Shown here one piece after another: positions 11,351 through 23,254 of a stretch of 64,000 nucleotides of DNA (positions are counted from its first letter, which is position 1; every line of letters begins with the position of its first letter). The notes beneath the pieces were generated by a model. The model saw only the letters and a list, made by a program, of their open reading frames with translations. It did no database searches and was not told where the DNA came from. The stretch comes from Vespa crabro (taxonomy: Eukaryota; Arthropoda; Insecta; Hymenoptera; Vespidae): contig NC_060955.1 of the NCBI RefSeq assembly GCF_910589235.1, positions 18,850,212-18,914,211 of the forward strand. Reading direction: 5' to 3'. The position numbers and the translations under genes were made by a program.

Positions 11351-13050
11351 ATGTCTCTCTCGGCAGAATTTCGACATAGCATCAAACCGTTGATAGTAAT
11401 TAATTCAATTTTCACCACTGGACTGGTGGAATATTTTGTTAATAATAAGATTAACATGATTGGTATGGCTTATGCTTGTTTCTTAATCATTTTCTATGTT
11501 ACTATGGCCAATATAATTTCATTTCCGAAAGAAGAATGTAGATTAAAACTATCGTTGTTTATACAAATATTGCATCAGTTACATATTTATAGCAGCTATG
11601 TGTTTCTTATTGTCAACATTATCACTGGGGTTTTCAGAAGAAAGGTAAAATTCTTCGTTTATATTTATTTTATTAAATTCAACAAGATTTTTATCTTATG
11701 ACATTTTTCGTTATCTTTTCTAGAAAGTGAAACGTCTCATGTTGCGAATAGAAACTTGTATACGCACTATGGATCAACTCGATATACCGATGAATTTGTC
11801 TAAATATTTTTTACTACAATGTTATCTTATTTTATTTTTGATTTTCATCCTAATAATTATGATAGCGATTGATCATCGATGGTTAATATCATTCGAAGGT
11901 AGTTATTGGAAAATATTTATTTTTTTTTACTTGGAATGTTATCCTTTTTTCATATGGTTAATAACTGATGTTACTTTCGTATTCTGGATCTGGCAAGTAT
12001 ATCGTTTAATCTATTGCAAAATAAAACTGATTATTTATGGAATTTTAACGAACTTTAAACTAATAATAGGTATATAAAGACAAAATTTAGTCAACTAAAT
12101 GAACTACTGAAAAACATGCTTACGACTACTATTGATTCGCCTCAACATAAAAGAATTCTTCGAATGTGGAATAACAGGAAGGACGATTCTTCGTCATATA
12201 ATATTCACCAAACGTATAAATCAAACGAAGATATTATAAAAATAAAAAAAGCAAAGTATATATTATTATATAGTACAATTTTATAAAAAGATTTTTTTGA
12301 CCTTCATTTTTCATATTTCGTCGTAGGGAGATACATTTGGAATTAATCAAATGTGCTAGGTATACAAACGATGTATATAGCATACATAGTTTAATATCTG
12401 TACCTACAGCTTTTATTTTTATCACTACTCTGGGTTACAATGTATACTATTTTTTAATGACAATGAATTACCATCTGCTATCCTTACAATTCTTTATTCA
12501 TTTATTTTGGATTTCTTACTTTGGATTCAATATCATCATAGTATGTCTTATATGTGTAGGAACTGTAACAGAGGTATGTTCCTTTAATATTCATTGTTTT
12601 TTTTCTTTGTTATAAATACTTCTTCTCATATTTCAATAAAATATCAAACGAAATAAGTATTAATATTATATCATATTTCGTTACATGTGACGAACACCGG
12701 AGATATCCTTTGTGAATTATACGAACCGTCAACTAGCAAGGAATTTCGTGCCGAGGTAATAATTGATAAAAGTAATTAACGAAAAATTAATATTATTTTT
12801 GTGGTACTTCTAGATTCGTGGCTTTATTCTACAACTTATCCAAAATCCATTGACTTTTACATCTTATGGCTTTTTTGATCTTGATCATACATTGATACGT
12901 AATGTACGTTCAAAGTATAATTTTTACACAACCGATATTTAGATTTATATTTAAATTATAGACAACTAATATTTTTATTATATATAGGTGATCGGTACCG
13001 TTATAACTTATCTTGTTATTCTCATTCAAGTTGAGAATGTCTCAGTATAA
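11351..13050 (+). CDS. B3: gustatory receptor, group B, 7 exons, short tail
   Basis: Exons: 11351-11644, 11724-11992, 12070-12255, 12327-12573, 12687-12755, 12814-12903, 12988-13050 (405 aa). Signature VITYLVILIQV, followed by only ENVSV before the stop, so the C-terminus is about 13 residues shorter than in B2. Exons 3, 5 and 6 are nearly identical to B2, whereas exon 4 differs at roughly 30 of 80 residues. GC donor in intron 2; intron 4 ends TTACAT before GTG ACG AAC ACC. No disabling change seen. Confidence 0.8.
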
Positions 13051-13709
13051 GTTTTCACTGTATTAATTAATATCATATCAGTTTCGTTATAAAAAGGAAG
13101 TATAAAATAATGGAATATGTAATTAACTTTCCTATTATCATATCGATGTCATAATAATATATGTCTTTATTATAATTTAAGTTAGCGATTTAATAAAAAA
13201 AAGGATTATAAAATAATCGTAAAGGCGATAGTCCTTTATCCTGTCCATTGTAAAAAAGATAAATGTGTTATAAAAATTGACGAATAAATTGTTATATAAA
13301 ATAAAACATCATAGAAGAATAATTACCCTTATTTGTGATCTATTTTAACAGCAATAAAATTTAATGTCAATCTAATTTCCGCTTAATAAATAATTTCTCA
13401 TTGATTTTCATCAGATAACGAGGTGAGGTGTATGAATATGTAATAATGCCTTTCATCGAAAAGATAAGAAAGAAAAAAATCTAATTTAATAGAAAAAAGT
13501 AGATTGAGTTGAAAGCTAGTAATTCAAGTCATAATAATATAAGAAAGACTGGTTATAAGAATTAGTATCATTTGAGAACTCCAACAAGTAGACACTTCGA
13601 AAATAAGAGAAGAAATTAAAAAATTATATTTGAATGTGACAAGTTGTATTTTTGGAAAAAAGTTTAATATGTTTTTTCAAAATTATTTTATATTTTAAAA
13701 TCCTTTAAA
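13051..13709 (+). promoter_or_regulatory. B3-A3 spacer with A3 upstream module
   Basis: Group A distal block at about 13381-13461 (TTGATTTTCATCAGATAACG then TTTCATCGAA) and proximal block at 13562-13591 (TTAGTATCATTTGAGAACTCC), 148 bp ahead of the start. No convincing B or C remnant was found between them and B3. Confidence 0.45.
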
Positions 13710-15541
13710 ATGTTCCGATCGAAACAGTTTCAACGGTCCGTTATGCCATTGATTATAGCAAATTCAATTATTTGCACCGGCTTATTAGAATATTTCGTTG
13801 ATCGAATGATTCGTACAATTGGTTTTGTTTATGTCGTTTGTTGTATAGTTTATTACAGTATCTTATTTTATACATTTAAGGATAAATTGGATATTTTTAA
13901 GGAGTCTCAAGAGTCAGATATAGAAAAAATAATGTCCACATTTACGTTTATTCAAAATGCCTTTCTCTACGTCATGACAATTTTCCTTGGTTTAAAAAGA
14001 ATAAAGGTAGAAAGTTTTTAATTAGGAGACAAGTTTTTCATTAAATGATTATTGTATTATTAAGACTGATATATAATAGATACAACTAATATTGAATAAT
14101 TCGATAAATTAATTCATTTTTACAGCAAATAAAATTATTCCTAGGACAAATTGAGACTTGTACACGAGGAATTTATGAACTGAACTTATCGAACAATTAT
14201 TCTTCTTTCTTTCGATATCAGTGTATCACAGGCTTATTTGTCATTTTCTTTATATCAGGCTTAATTATTGACGATATATTTTGGTATTCGGATGTCAACT
14301 TATCATTGGACTACAGTTTAATATTACACTTTTATTATTTCGACAATTATCCTGCCATCGTAATTATAATTACAAATCTTACTTTTATCTTTTGGATAAG
14401 GTAAGTTAATCATTTTATTTATTACAAAAAGATACGAATATTTATTAAATATAACGAGTGATTTCGCATAGATATATAAAGATCATATTTGGTCAATTGA
14501 ATACTGTACTCCAAAGTATGCTGACAACAAATATCGATTCTCCACAACATAAGAGAATCCTGCGAATAAATGATAACCAGGAAGATGATCCTTCATTATC
14601 TACAATTTATCGAGCGTACAGAGTGAATGAAAATCTTAGGAAATTAAAGATTGTCAGGTAAATCATTGACGAATCAGTACGAAACGATTTATTGTTCTTC
14701 TCTGATTTTTAATAATTTTCTTTTATTTTTCTAATTAAAGACAAATCCATTTGGAATTGATAAAATGTGCCAGAATTATAAATAAAGCTTATGGATTACA
14801 ACTTCTTATGTTCACGATAACACACGTTGTATATACCAGTACACTCTTGCACGGTCTATATGTCGCCTTAATTATAAACAAACATCACTCTTGGATAAGA
14901 GAATTCTGTAAGCGTTTCTATTGGATTTTCTTTATTATCATCCAGATTTTTGCAATATGCAACATGTGCGAGATGACTAAGACAGAAGTATGTTCTTTTT
15001 AATAAGTAATTCTTTCTTTCTTATTTATTTAATAATATATCTGATATTCACAAAATTTATGATCTTTTAGAACTTTGAAAGAGTTTGATAGAAATACATA
15101 TTAATTTTCTTTATTTTTCTATATGCCTTAACTACTGGAGACATTCTTTGCGAATTATATGAACCTTCGGCCAGCCAGTCATTTCGCGATGAAGTAAGAA
15201 ACAATAACTGTCATTGTATAATATCGAATTATATATTAAACGTACAATCTTTTGTTTCAGATTCGTTATTTTACATTTCAATTAATCCAAAATCGTTTGA
15301 TGTTTACCGCCTGCGGATTTTACGATCTAGGTTATACATTTATATATAGCGTTAGTTGAAAATATATTTTTGATTTCTTTTAATATTTATTTTGATAAGA
15401 TTTTAATATATATATACATATATGTGGATGTTTTAGATGATAGGTTCGATTATTACTTATCTCGTTATACTTATTCAAGTCGGAGGTAAACCTGAAGTAA
15501 TCTTCAACAATACAAACTATAATTCGACATCGATGATGTAA
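13710..15541 (+). CDS. A3: gustatory receptor, group A, 7 exons
   Basis: Exons: 13710-14006, 14126-14400, 14472-14657, 14741-14987, 15125-15193, 15261-15350, 15437-15541 (422 aa). Exon 2 has no internal Met near its start but is fully open (QIKLFLGQIETC to FWIR). Loop motif is TTNIDSPQHKRILRINDNQ. Signature IITYLVILIQVGG. Intron 2 uses GTAAGT; intron 6 uses the weaker GTTAGT. Exon 5 starts GCC TTA ACT ACT after CTATAT, with no AG in the preceding tract. Looks functional. Confidence 0.8.
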
Positions 15542-15642
15542 TAAGTGAATTTTATTATTTCTTTATTCGACAAATATATAAGACAATGTTTTATGCAGTA
15601 TTATATTTGTTTTATATCACGCTTTTTCGTAATTTCTGCTCC

Positions 15643-15648
15643 AATAAA
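15643..15648 (+). terminator. Polyadenylation signal of A3
   Basis: AATAAA in CTCCAATAAAAA, 102 bp after the A3 stop, at the position equivalent to the A2 signal. Confidence 0.5.
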
Positions 15649-15720
15649 AATATCATACATCATGATACAAGTGAAAATTAATTTAGTCCATTTTATTTAA
15701 TTTCTCATCTTTAATTCCGC

Positions 15721-15724
<4 letters not shown>

Positions 15725-15763
<39 letters not shown>
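15725..15763. repeat. (TA)n microsatellite
   Basis: An uninterrupted TA run of 39 bases, the longest simple dinucleotide repeat in the window. Confidence 0.95.
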
Positions 15764-15765
<2 letters not shown>

Positions 15766-16538
15766 TCTTCCTATTTTTCTTAAGGATGCGTTTATGTTTG
15801 TACGATAAACGTTGCTGCGATAAAAGCTAAAAGAACGTCGATCAGAGTGGTAATAAAAGTTATTCACTAGGTAAAATAATAGAATATTATTTTATGCTCC
15901 ATTATGTATAGATTCTTATCATTAGGGTTCTTATCAATTGTCACATCTTCAATATAAATAAAAGCGCATAGTTTATGCTCTATCTCATTTTCTTTCTTTC
16001 TCTCCTATTTGTATATACTTATCTCTTTTTTTTTCAATTCACGTTATGTTCCGTTACGTCTCGTTGCCGATTTACCCTTGTTATAAAAGCCTTATTCCAA
16101 AAAAGAAAAAAAAACAAAGAGAGAAGAACAGAAAAAGATAACATCAGCATATATAATAACTTTCTATTAATTTCTATACGGTAAGAAAGTAATATTTGTA
16201 AGTGGGTTTAATCGAACGATCGCATCAAGTAAAAAAATATTTCCCACTCAATCGAAAGCGAAAGTGGGTTGGAATAATATCCGATATTACCGTTATAAGG
16301 TATAATAGAAGCAATGAGTTGTAAGCTTTCATAAGTTTTACTTCAAAATTTAAAAAAGAATATTATTCATTTTCTTCTTTCTTACGAACTTTGTATATCA
16401 AATATTTCGAAAAGTGTATTTGATATAATTAGTGTTTCCGACATTTTATGTTTTTCGATTAATGTATTTGAAATAATTGGTGTCTTTGAACAAAAAAAGA
16501 AAATAAATAAAGTAATATCCACAAAGAATATTTCAGTA
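15764..16538 (+). promoter_or_regulatory. Spacer with an orphan group B upstream module
   Basis: The B-type distal block is at about 16150-16230 (TCTATTAATTTC, GTAATATTTGTAAGTGG, ATCGAACGATCGCATC). A degraded proximal block follows near 16330-16370. They sit ahead of a broken B gene (16539), so this module is probably not productive. The rest (15764-16140) shows no gene. Confidence 0.4.
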
Positions 16539-16735
16539 ATGTCTCTATCGGCGGAATTTCAAACCTTTGATAATAATGAATTTGATTTTTACCACTGGTG
16601 TAATGGAATATTTCGTTGATGATGAGATTAATGTTATCGGTATGTTTTATGCTTGTTTCTCTATAATTTTTTACTTCTCGATGACCTATGTTTTTTTGTT
16701 TAATTCGTTAATTTTGGAATATAAATAATCATTCA
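16539..16735 (+). pseudogene. Group B receptor exon 1 fragment
   Basis: Starts ATG TCT CTA TCG GCG GAA TTT C, then jumps to the equivalent of KPLIIMN after loss of about 14 bp (the FRRSI codons), which shifts the frame. Homology continues through TTGVMEYFVDDEINVIGMFYACFSIIFYFSMTYVF in the shifted frame and fades near 16735. No later B exons follow. Confidence 0.75.
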
Positions 16736-16779
16736 TTTCACGAATAGTGTATAAGTTATATATTTATAACATTTAATTA

Positions 16780-17367
16780 TTACTTTAATTATTGTCTTCA
16801 ATTACTTGTTTCTTTTTCAGTACTTTTTTCACACGTTTTATACAATTTATACGCAAAGAACCAGAAATACGTAATAGTAATGAACTGATTTTTTTATTCA
16901 TTACAATGATTTTATGTTGCTTACAATATTCGATGAAGATCCTTTCGTTAATTATATCTGTAAAAAAACCAAAGAAAGTGCTACTGAATTGTTATATTTT
17001 ATGTAATAATTATATGATTCTCCTAGGCTGAAAATATTTTATTTTTACATTGTTAGTATTACAACAAAAATCTGAAATAAATCTAAGATTTATATAAAAT
17101 AATATTCTTTTCTTTACGGTTAGTAATATTTTCTTTGAAAATGATAAAACATTGCACCGCCTATTCGATAATAGGTCTATATAATCTTAATTGCAACACT
17201 CATATGTTCGGTTGGTGCAATTATGTGCGTATAATTTATGTTATAAAAAAGTGATGATATTAATAAAAAACATAATTAAATTCTTTATTCTTCATTGTGT
17301 CGGTATCATAATGCCATATATAATTATCATGGTTCAAGTAAATTATTCAATAAGAAGAGAATCATAA
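16780..17367 (+). pseudogene. Group C receptor remnant (exons 4, 6, 7)
   Basis: 16820-16985 reads FIRKEPEIRNSNELIFLFITMILCCLQYSMKI in pieces, aligned with C1 exon 4 (KLEKETGNINDLIHHLMLLIFCCSQYTLKI). 17125-17215 matches C1 exon 6 (TATATAATCTTAATTG and TGTTCGG). Exon 7 homology at 17296-17367 encodes CVGIIMPYIIIMVQVNYSIRRES and a stop, but its acceptor reads TTCAT instead of TTCAG and TY has become PY. Exons 1-3 and 5 are missing. Confidence 0.7.
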
Positions 17368-17865
17368 ATCACTACAATAATTTTTCATTTTGTTAAAGAA
17401 ACGATAAAAATATTATAAGAAAATTTACGAGTGAATTTTTATATGAAATAAAATGCCAAAAAATAAGTGTTTTTGTTCGTAATCTACTTTAATAATGACA
17501 AAATGTAAAGTCAATATAACGCTCTGTTTAATAAATAATTTCTTATTGATTTTCATTTGATAACGAGATAATGCATGTGAATATGTATGGATAGCTTTCA
17601 TCGTAAAGACAAGGTCGCAGAAAATAGTAGGATGAGTAGACAAGTAAGTAGTGTTTATTCCACGCTAAATGCGATTATAATATTTAATAGGAAGACAGTT
17701 CGAGTATAATAAGAATAGGAAGACTGGTAGTAAGAATTAGTTATGTTCGAAAACTTCAGCAAACAGTGAATTTTTTAAAAAGAAATTCTAAGAGAAGAAA
17801 CTTCAAAATTTTTCTTGAAAGTGAAAAGTGTTATTTTCAATAAGAATATCAAAAAGTCTTGTGAA
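17368..17865 (+). promoter_or_regulatory. Upstream region of A4
   Basis: Group A distal block at about 17521-17604 (ATTGATTTTCATTTGATAAC then TTTCATCG); proximal block at 17737-17766 (TTAGTTATGTTCGAAAACTT), one of the more diverged versions, about 130 bp before the start. Confidence 0.5.
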
Positions 17866-19674
17866 ATGTTTCAATCGAAAGAGTTTCGACGTTCCATTAT
17901 GCCATTGATTATCGTGAATTCGATCTTTTGCTCTGGTTTATTAGAATATTTCGTTGATCGAACTATTCGAGTGATTGGATTTATTTATATCATTTGTTAT
18001 TCAGTTTACTACATTTTCTCATTTTTTTCGGTTTTGGATATAATTAATATTTTTATGGGTCTTCAAATAACAAACGTATTAGGAATAGTGACCAAACTTT
18101 CGTTTCTTTATAACATCTTCTTCTATATCCTAACAATTTGTGCTGGTATTGCGAGAAGAAAGGTAGAATGTTTATAATTAATCGAAGAAACTTTTTTTTT
18201 AAGTGATTATTAAATTATGTATTATATACGATATTATATACATATAAATTATATATATAAATTTTTGAATAACTTAATAAATTAGTTCGTTTTTACAGCA
18301 GATAAAATTGTTCATAGAACAATTGGAAGCTTCTAAACAAAGAATTGACGAACTTAACATATCGAGAAATTATTCTTCTCATTTGCGGTATCAATATATC
18401 GCAGGCATAATTTTAATTTTTATCATATCAGGCATAATGTTAACCAATATTTTTTGGTTCTCCCATTTAAACTTATCGGTAGACTATAGTTTGATATTAC
18501 AGTTCTATTACTTCGAAAGTTATCCTACCATCGTAATGATAATCATCGACTTTACTTTTGTCTTCTGGATGAGGTAAGTCAATCATTTTCTTTTTATAAA
18601 AACAAAATTAATTTTATTAAACATAACGAATGAACTTAAATAGGTATATAAAGATCAAATTTGGTCAATTGAATACTGTACTCCAAAGCATTCTGACAAC
18701 AACTGTTGATTCTCCTCAACATAAAAGAATGCTTCGAATGAAAGATAATTGGGAAGATGATTCTTTGTTATCTACTATTTATCAAACGTACAAAACGAAT
18801 GAAAACCTGATGAAATTAAAAAGAATCAAGTAAGTTATTGACAATTAGTCTCAAACGATTTATTATTCTTTTTTGATTATTACCAATTATCTCTTATTCT
18901 TTTCGTTAAAGACAAATCCATTTGGAATTAATAAAGTGTGCTGAAATTATTAACAAGGCTTATGGATTACAAATACTTATATCCATGTTCTCATCTGTCG
19001 TAGATATAATTATATTGTTATACAATCTATACGCTAACTTATTTGTAAACATATTTAATAATTGGATTCAAGAGTCCGTTGCTCATTTCTATTGGATTTT
19101 CTTTTTGATTTCTCGAATTTTTATAATATGCAACATATGCCAGACAACGATGACAGAAGTATATTCTCTTTAATAATTCCTATTCTTTTTTCTTTCTTAA
19201 TAGTATATAATGATTTTCTTTATTTTCTTATATGCCATGAACACTGGAGACATTCTTTACGAATTATATGAACCTTCGACCAGCAGAAAATTTCGCGATG
19301 AGGTAAGAAACAATTTTTATCAGTTTTCAATATTAGAATACATATAACATATATAAAATCTATAATTATCTATAATTATTAATCTATAATTATTTTAGAT
19401 TCGTAATTTTATGTTTCAACTAATCCAAAATCGTTTGAAGTTTACTGCGTGCGGTTTTTACGATGTAGATCATACATTTATATACGGTGTAAGTTGAAAA
19501 TATGATCATTGATTTCTTTTATTTTTCATTTTATAGGAATTTAATATTTTCGTGCATATGTTCTAGATAATAGGTTCGATTACTACATATCTCGTTATAC
19601 TGATTCAAATCGGAGGTGAACCTAGTGTTTTTAATATATCTATTATGAAGAATATTTCAACGTCAACGATGTAA
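17866..19674 (+). CDS. A4: gustatory receptor, group A, 7 exons
   Basis: Exons: 17866-18162, 18299-18573, 18644-18829, 18912-19158, 19234-19302, 19399-19488, 19567-19674 (423 aa). Start chosen at 17866 because it aligns with MF(Q/R)SKEF elsewhere; an in-frame Met at 17815 would add 17 residues. Signature TTYLVILIQIGG. Loop motif TTTVDSPQHKRMLRMKDNW. Intron 2 uses GTAAGT. Intron 4 is only 75 bp (GTATAT donor); exon 5 starts GCC ATG AAC ACT after CTTATAT. An AG at 19203 is in frame and open to exon 5, but would insert a hydrophobic stretch absent from sister proteins. Confidence 0.78.
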
Positions 19675-20100
19675 ATAATAAATGAAATCCTTTCTTTATT
19701 CCGCAAATATATCGCACTTAATGAATTATCTTTTAAACAATATCATATTTTGTTTTACATGATAACAAAAAGAAAAGAAAAAATGGGAAATAAATAAAAG
19801 ATCAGGAAAATATAACATTTGCGCGATTAATACTTTCTTATTAATTTCTATGGAATAAGAGGATATTACCCATAAAGTTCATTCTAACATAATTTCGTAA
19901 CTAGTATAATTACTTTAAGAGTATGCTTTAAAATTATACTTAAATTTCTAATAATGTCTAATAATTATGATAGAAACATATCTGTCATTGTTAAAAAACT
20001 AAATAATTTATTAATATTTTATAAAGGTTGGTTACGTCAGTTAGACTAATTGGAACTAAGACTAGTTGTAATATCGAATTTTATAAAAAGGAACTTAAGA
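19675..20100 (+). other. A4 3' flank and B-type leader remnant
   Basis: Around 19800-19880 the sequence matches B gene leaders (AACATTTGCG, CTTATTAATTTCTATGG, GGATATTACCCATAAAG). It then breaks off without a B gene. A B gene was apparently deleted here between A4 and the following C relic. Confidence 0.45.
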
Positions 20101-20276
20101 CACACACTATATATAATAAAATGATTGTTAATCTTTTTACTTTTTGTTCGGTCGATAAAGTTATTTGCATAAAAAAGTATAGAAAAATGAAAAACATAAT
20201 TAATATCTTCATTATTCAGTATTATTACGACTTACAAAATGACCATAATACAAGTAAGCAATTCAAAAAAAAATGA
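20101..20276 (+). pseudogene. Group C receptor remnant (exon 6 and 7 fragments)
   Basis: 20110-20155 resembles the end of C1 exon 6 (ACTTTTTGTTCGG, with the donor changed). After TATTCAG at 20218 the text reads IITTYKMTIIQVSNSKKK and a stop (20276) in the C exon 7 frame, with about 8 bp missing at its start. The TTY...IIQ core is retained but nothing upstream can be spliced to it. Confidence 0.6.
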
Positions 20277-20741
20277 TTTTATATTCTTACAATACACTGT
20301 ATATTCATATAACAACCTGCGTTCCGTCAATTGTACAAAGTACAAAAGCATTTTTTAAAAATTTATTAGTGATTTTTCAAATAAAATAATATTACAATGG
20401 AGAATTCTTTATTGATTATTTTCATAACAATAAAAATTAATATCAAGATAATGTTTTACTGAAGAAATAATTTCTTATTGATTTTCATTTGATAATGAGG
20501 TACTATACATGAATATGTATGACATCATTCTATCAAAGAGACAAGGACAAATTTGACATGATGGAAACAGTAGGGTAAGTATGAAAGTGATAATTCTTAT
20601 TCCAAGTTAAATGCAAGTCACGGTAACATCTATTACGAAAACAATTCGAATATAACAAGAATAGAAAGCATAAGTATCATTTGTAAATTGGAGCAAGAAG
20701 TCGTCTGACATTTTACGAAGAGTACAATTTTTTTTCATTCA
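20277..20741 (+). promoter_or_regulatory. Upstream region of A5
   Basis: Distal block at about 20455-20540 and proximal block at 20671-20700 (TAAGTATCATTTGTAAATT). The proximal block is 250 bp from the start codon, roughly 130 bp further than in other A genes, because a duplicated exon 7 fragment (20742-20852) lies between them. Confidence 0.5.
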
Positions 20742-20852
20742 ATTGCTGCCTATTTTGTTATTCTTATTTAAGTTGGAGATATATCAAAAGTATTATCCAA
20801 TAATACGAATTATAATTCAACGTCGATGATATAATTAATGAATTAAAATATT
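20742..20852 (+). pseudogene. Displaced exon 7 copy of a group A gene
   Basis: Matches A5 exon 7 and its 3' flank (TTATTCTTATTTAAGTTGGAG, then CAATAATACGAATTATAATT and AACGTCGATGATATAA), with TAA replacing the CAA of the ILIQ motif and no acceptor. It lies in the leader of A5, whose own exon 7 is at 22640. Likely a breakpoint left by tandem duplication. Confidence 0.75.
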
Positions 20853-20920
20853 TTGAAAGTGAAAAGTAATTCAATAAGTGATTCAAAAGTGAATTCAATA
20901 AAAAAATCAAAATCCTTAAA

Positions 20921-22744
20921 ATGTTCCAATCGAAAGAGTTTCAACGTTCCGTTATGCCATTGATAATCGCTAATTCGATTATTTGTACTGGTCTACTAGA
21001 ATACTTCGTTAATCGAACAATTCGAAGAATTGGCTTTATTTATGCATTTTGTTGTATATTTTATTATGCTACATTATTTTTTACGTTGAAGCAAATAATG
21101 AATTTTTTTATGAATGATCAAGCGACAGAAATTTCAAAAATAACAACAAAATTTTCATATGTCAATAACGCCTTTCTTTATATTATAATAATTTTCGCTG
21201 GTTTAATGAGAAGACAGGTAAAGATTTTAGGATTAATCGACACTTTTTTCTACGAGTAGTTATTGATTTATTAAGAGCTATAAATTTTGTGCAACACGAT
21301 AAATTAATTCCATTTTGCAGCGATTAAAACTGTTTATCGAGCAATTCGAAATTTGTACACGAGAAATTGATGAACTTCATCTACCAAGAAATTATTCTTC
21401 TCTTTTTCGGTATCAGTGTATCGCAGGCATAATTTTGATTTTAACGACATCAGGCTTCTTTATTACCAATATTTTTTGGTTCTCTTATTTCAACTTATCG
21501 TTAAACAACAGTTTGATATTACAATTTTACTATTTCGAAACTTGCCCTGCCATCGTAGCGATGATCACCGACTTTACTTTTATCTTTTGGATCAGGCAAG
21601 TCAATCGTTTTACTTATTATAAAATAATATCAATATTTGCCAAATCATGACGAATTATCTTAAATAAGTATATAAAAATTTTATTTGGTCAATTAAATGT
21701 TGTACTGCGAAGCATGCTGACGACAACTATTGATTCTCCACAACATAAAAGAGTTCTTCGAATGAAAGATAACTGGGAAGATGATTCCTTGTTATCTACT
21801 ATTTATCGAATGTATAAAGCGAATGAAAATCTTATAAAATTAAAGAGAATCAAGTAAGTAATTATTCCGAAATAGATTGTTATTTTTCTCTGTTTTGATC
21901 TTTACCAATTTTTTCTTAATCTTTTCATTAAAGACAAATCCATTTGGAATTAATAAAATGTGCTGGTATTATAAATGAGGCTTATGGATTACAAATTCTT
22001 CTATCAATGTCTTCATCCTTTGTAATTATCATTATAGTGTTATACAATCTATATGCTATACTAATTACAAACAAATATGATAACTGGATTAAAGACTTTA
22101 ATGCACATTTCTATTGGATTTCTCATTTTATCATGAAAGTTTTTATAATAAACAATATATGCAAGAAAACGATGACAGAAGTATGTTTCCTTTAATTATT
22201 CTTATTTTGTTCAATTTTTTGTTTTGTTTTTACTAATATATCTAATATTTACAAAATATACAATCTTTTGAAACTTTGCGAGATGTTAATAGAAGTACAT
22301 ATTGAATTCTCTTATTTTATTATATGCCGCGAACACTGGAGACATTCTTTATGAATTGTATGAACCTTCAACCAGCCGGAAGTTTCGCAACGAAGTAAGA
22401 AACAAGGTTTATTCATTTTTAATATTGGAATCCATATAAAATATATAAAATCTATAAAATCTAATTGTTTCAGATTCGTGATTTTATGTTTCAATTAATC
22501 CAGAATCAATTGAAGTTCACTGCCTGCAGATTCTACGATCTAGATCATACGTTTATATACAGTGTAAGTTAAAAATATCATCAATAATTTCTATTTTCTT
22601 TAATTTTACAATAATTTAAGATTTCTATGTATATTTTAGATGATCGGTTCGATTGCTACCTATCTTATTATTCTTATTCAAGTTGGAGACATACCGAAAG
22701 TATTGTCCAACAATACGAATTATAATTCAACGCCGACGATATAG
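20921..22744 (+). CDS. A5: gustatory receptor, group A, shifted intron 2
   Basis: Exons: 20921-21217, 21321-21599 (or 21595), 21669-21853, 21934-22180, 22326-22394, 22474-22563, 22640-22744. The intron 2 acceptor AAATAG/G of A4 is AAATAAG/ here (one G-to-A change), which moves AG one base downstream. With the usual GC donor at 21596 this gives a frameshift to an immediate stop. With the GTCAAT donor four bases later (21600) the frame is restored with one extra Gln: FWIRQ-YIKILF. I model that version, 423 aa. Signature IATYLIILIQVGD; loop TTTIDSPQHKRVLRMKDNW. Exon 5 starts GCC GCG AAC ACT after TTATAT. All other exons are clean. If the alternative donor is not used, A5 is a young pseudogene. 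Confidence 0.65.
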
Positions 22745-23254
22745 TCAATGAATTAAAATGTTTATTTATTCGATGAATGTATAGAACATAGTACAAATTT
22801 AAGCAGTATTATGTTTTGTTTTACTTGATGTCATTTAAATTCTATACTTCAACAAAAGAAAGAAAGAAAAAACAAAAAACTAGAGAACAGGAAAAGATAA
22901 CATCTGTGTAATGAATAATTTTTTATTAATTTCTAAATATTAAGAAGATAATAATTGTAAGTGGATTTCATCGAATAATGGCATAAAAGAAAATAGAATT
23001 TCTTATCTTTTTGAACGCGAACGTAGGTCAGAATAATATTCAATACGAACGTAATATTATATAATGCAAGCAATGAGTTTTATGCGGTCAGAGTGTTACA
23101 TCAAAACTCTACAAAGAATGTTTCGCATTCATTTCTTTATTTCAAACTTTGGATAATAAGTTGAACTCGAACAGTCCGTTGGAAATAATTAGTGTTTTTT
23201 TGTGGGAAAAGGAAGAAAATAAATATAGCTGTTTTCACGAAGAATACTTTAGAA
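22745..23254 (+). promoter_or_regulatory. A5-B4 spacer with B4 upstream module
   Basis: Distal block at about 22910-22985 (TTTATTAATTTCTAAATATT then TTTCATCGAATAATGGC) and proximal block at 23092-23123 (GAGTGTTACATCAAAACTCT then AAAGAATGTTT), about 160 bp before the B4 start. Confidence 0.45.

Noticed and set aside
16792..17031. A separate 79-residue gene
   Set aside because: It aligns with C exon 4 and is surrounded by other C fragments, so it is a relic.
19062..19271. 69-codon + strand ORF spanning the end of A4 exon 4 and intron 4
   Set aside because: Wrong frame relative to exon 4; a shadow of the receptor exon.
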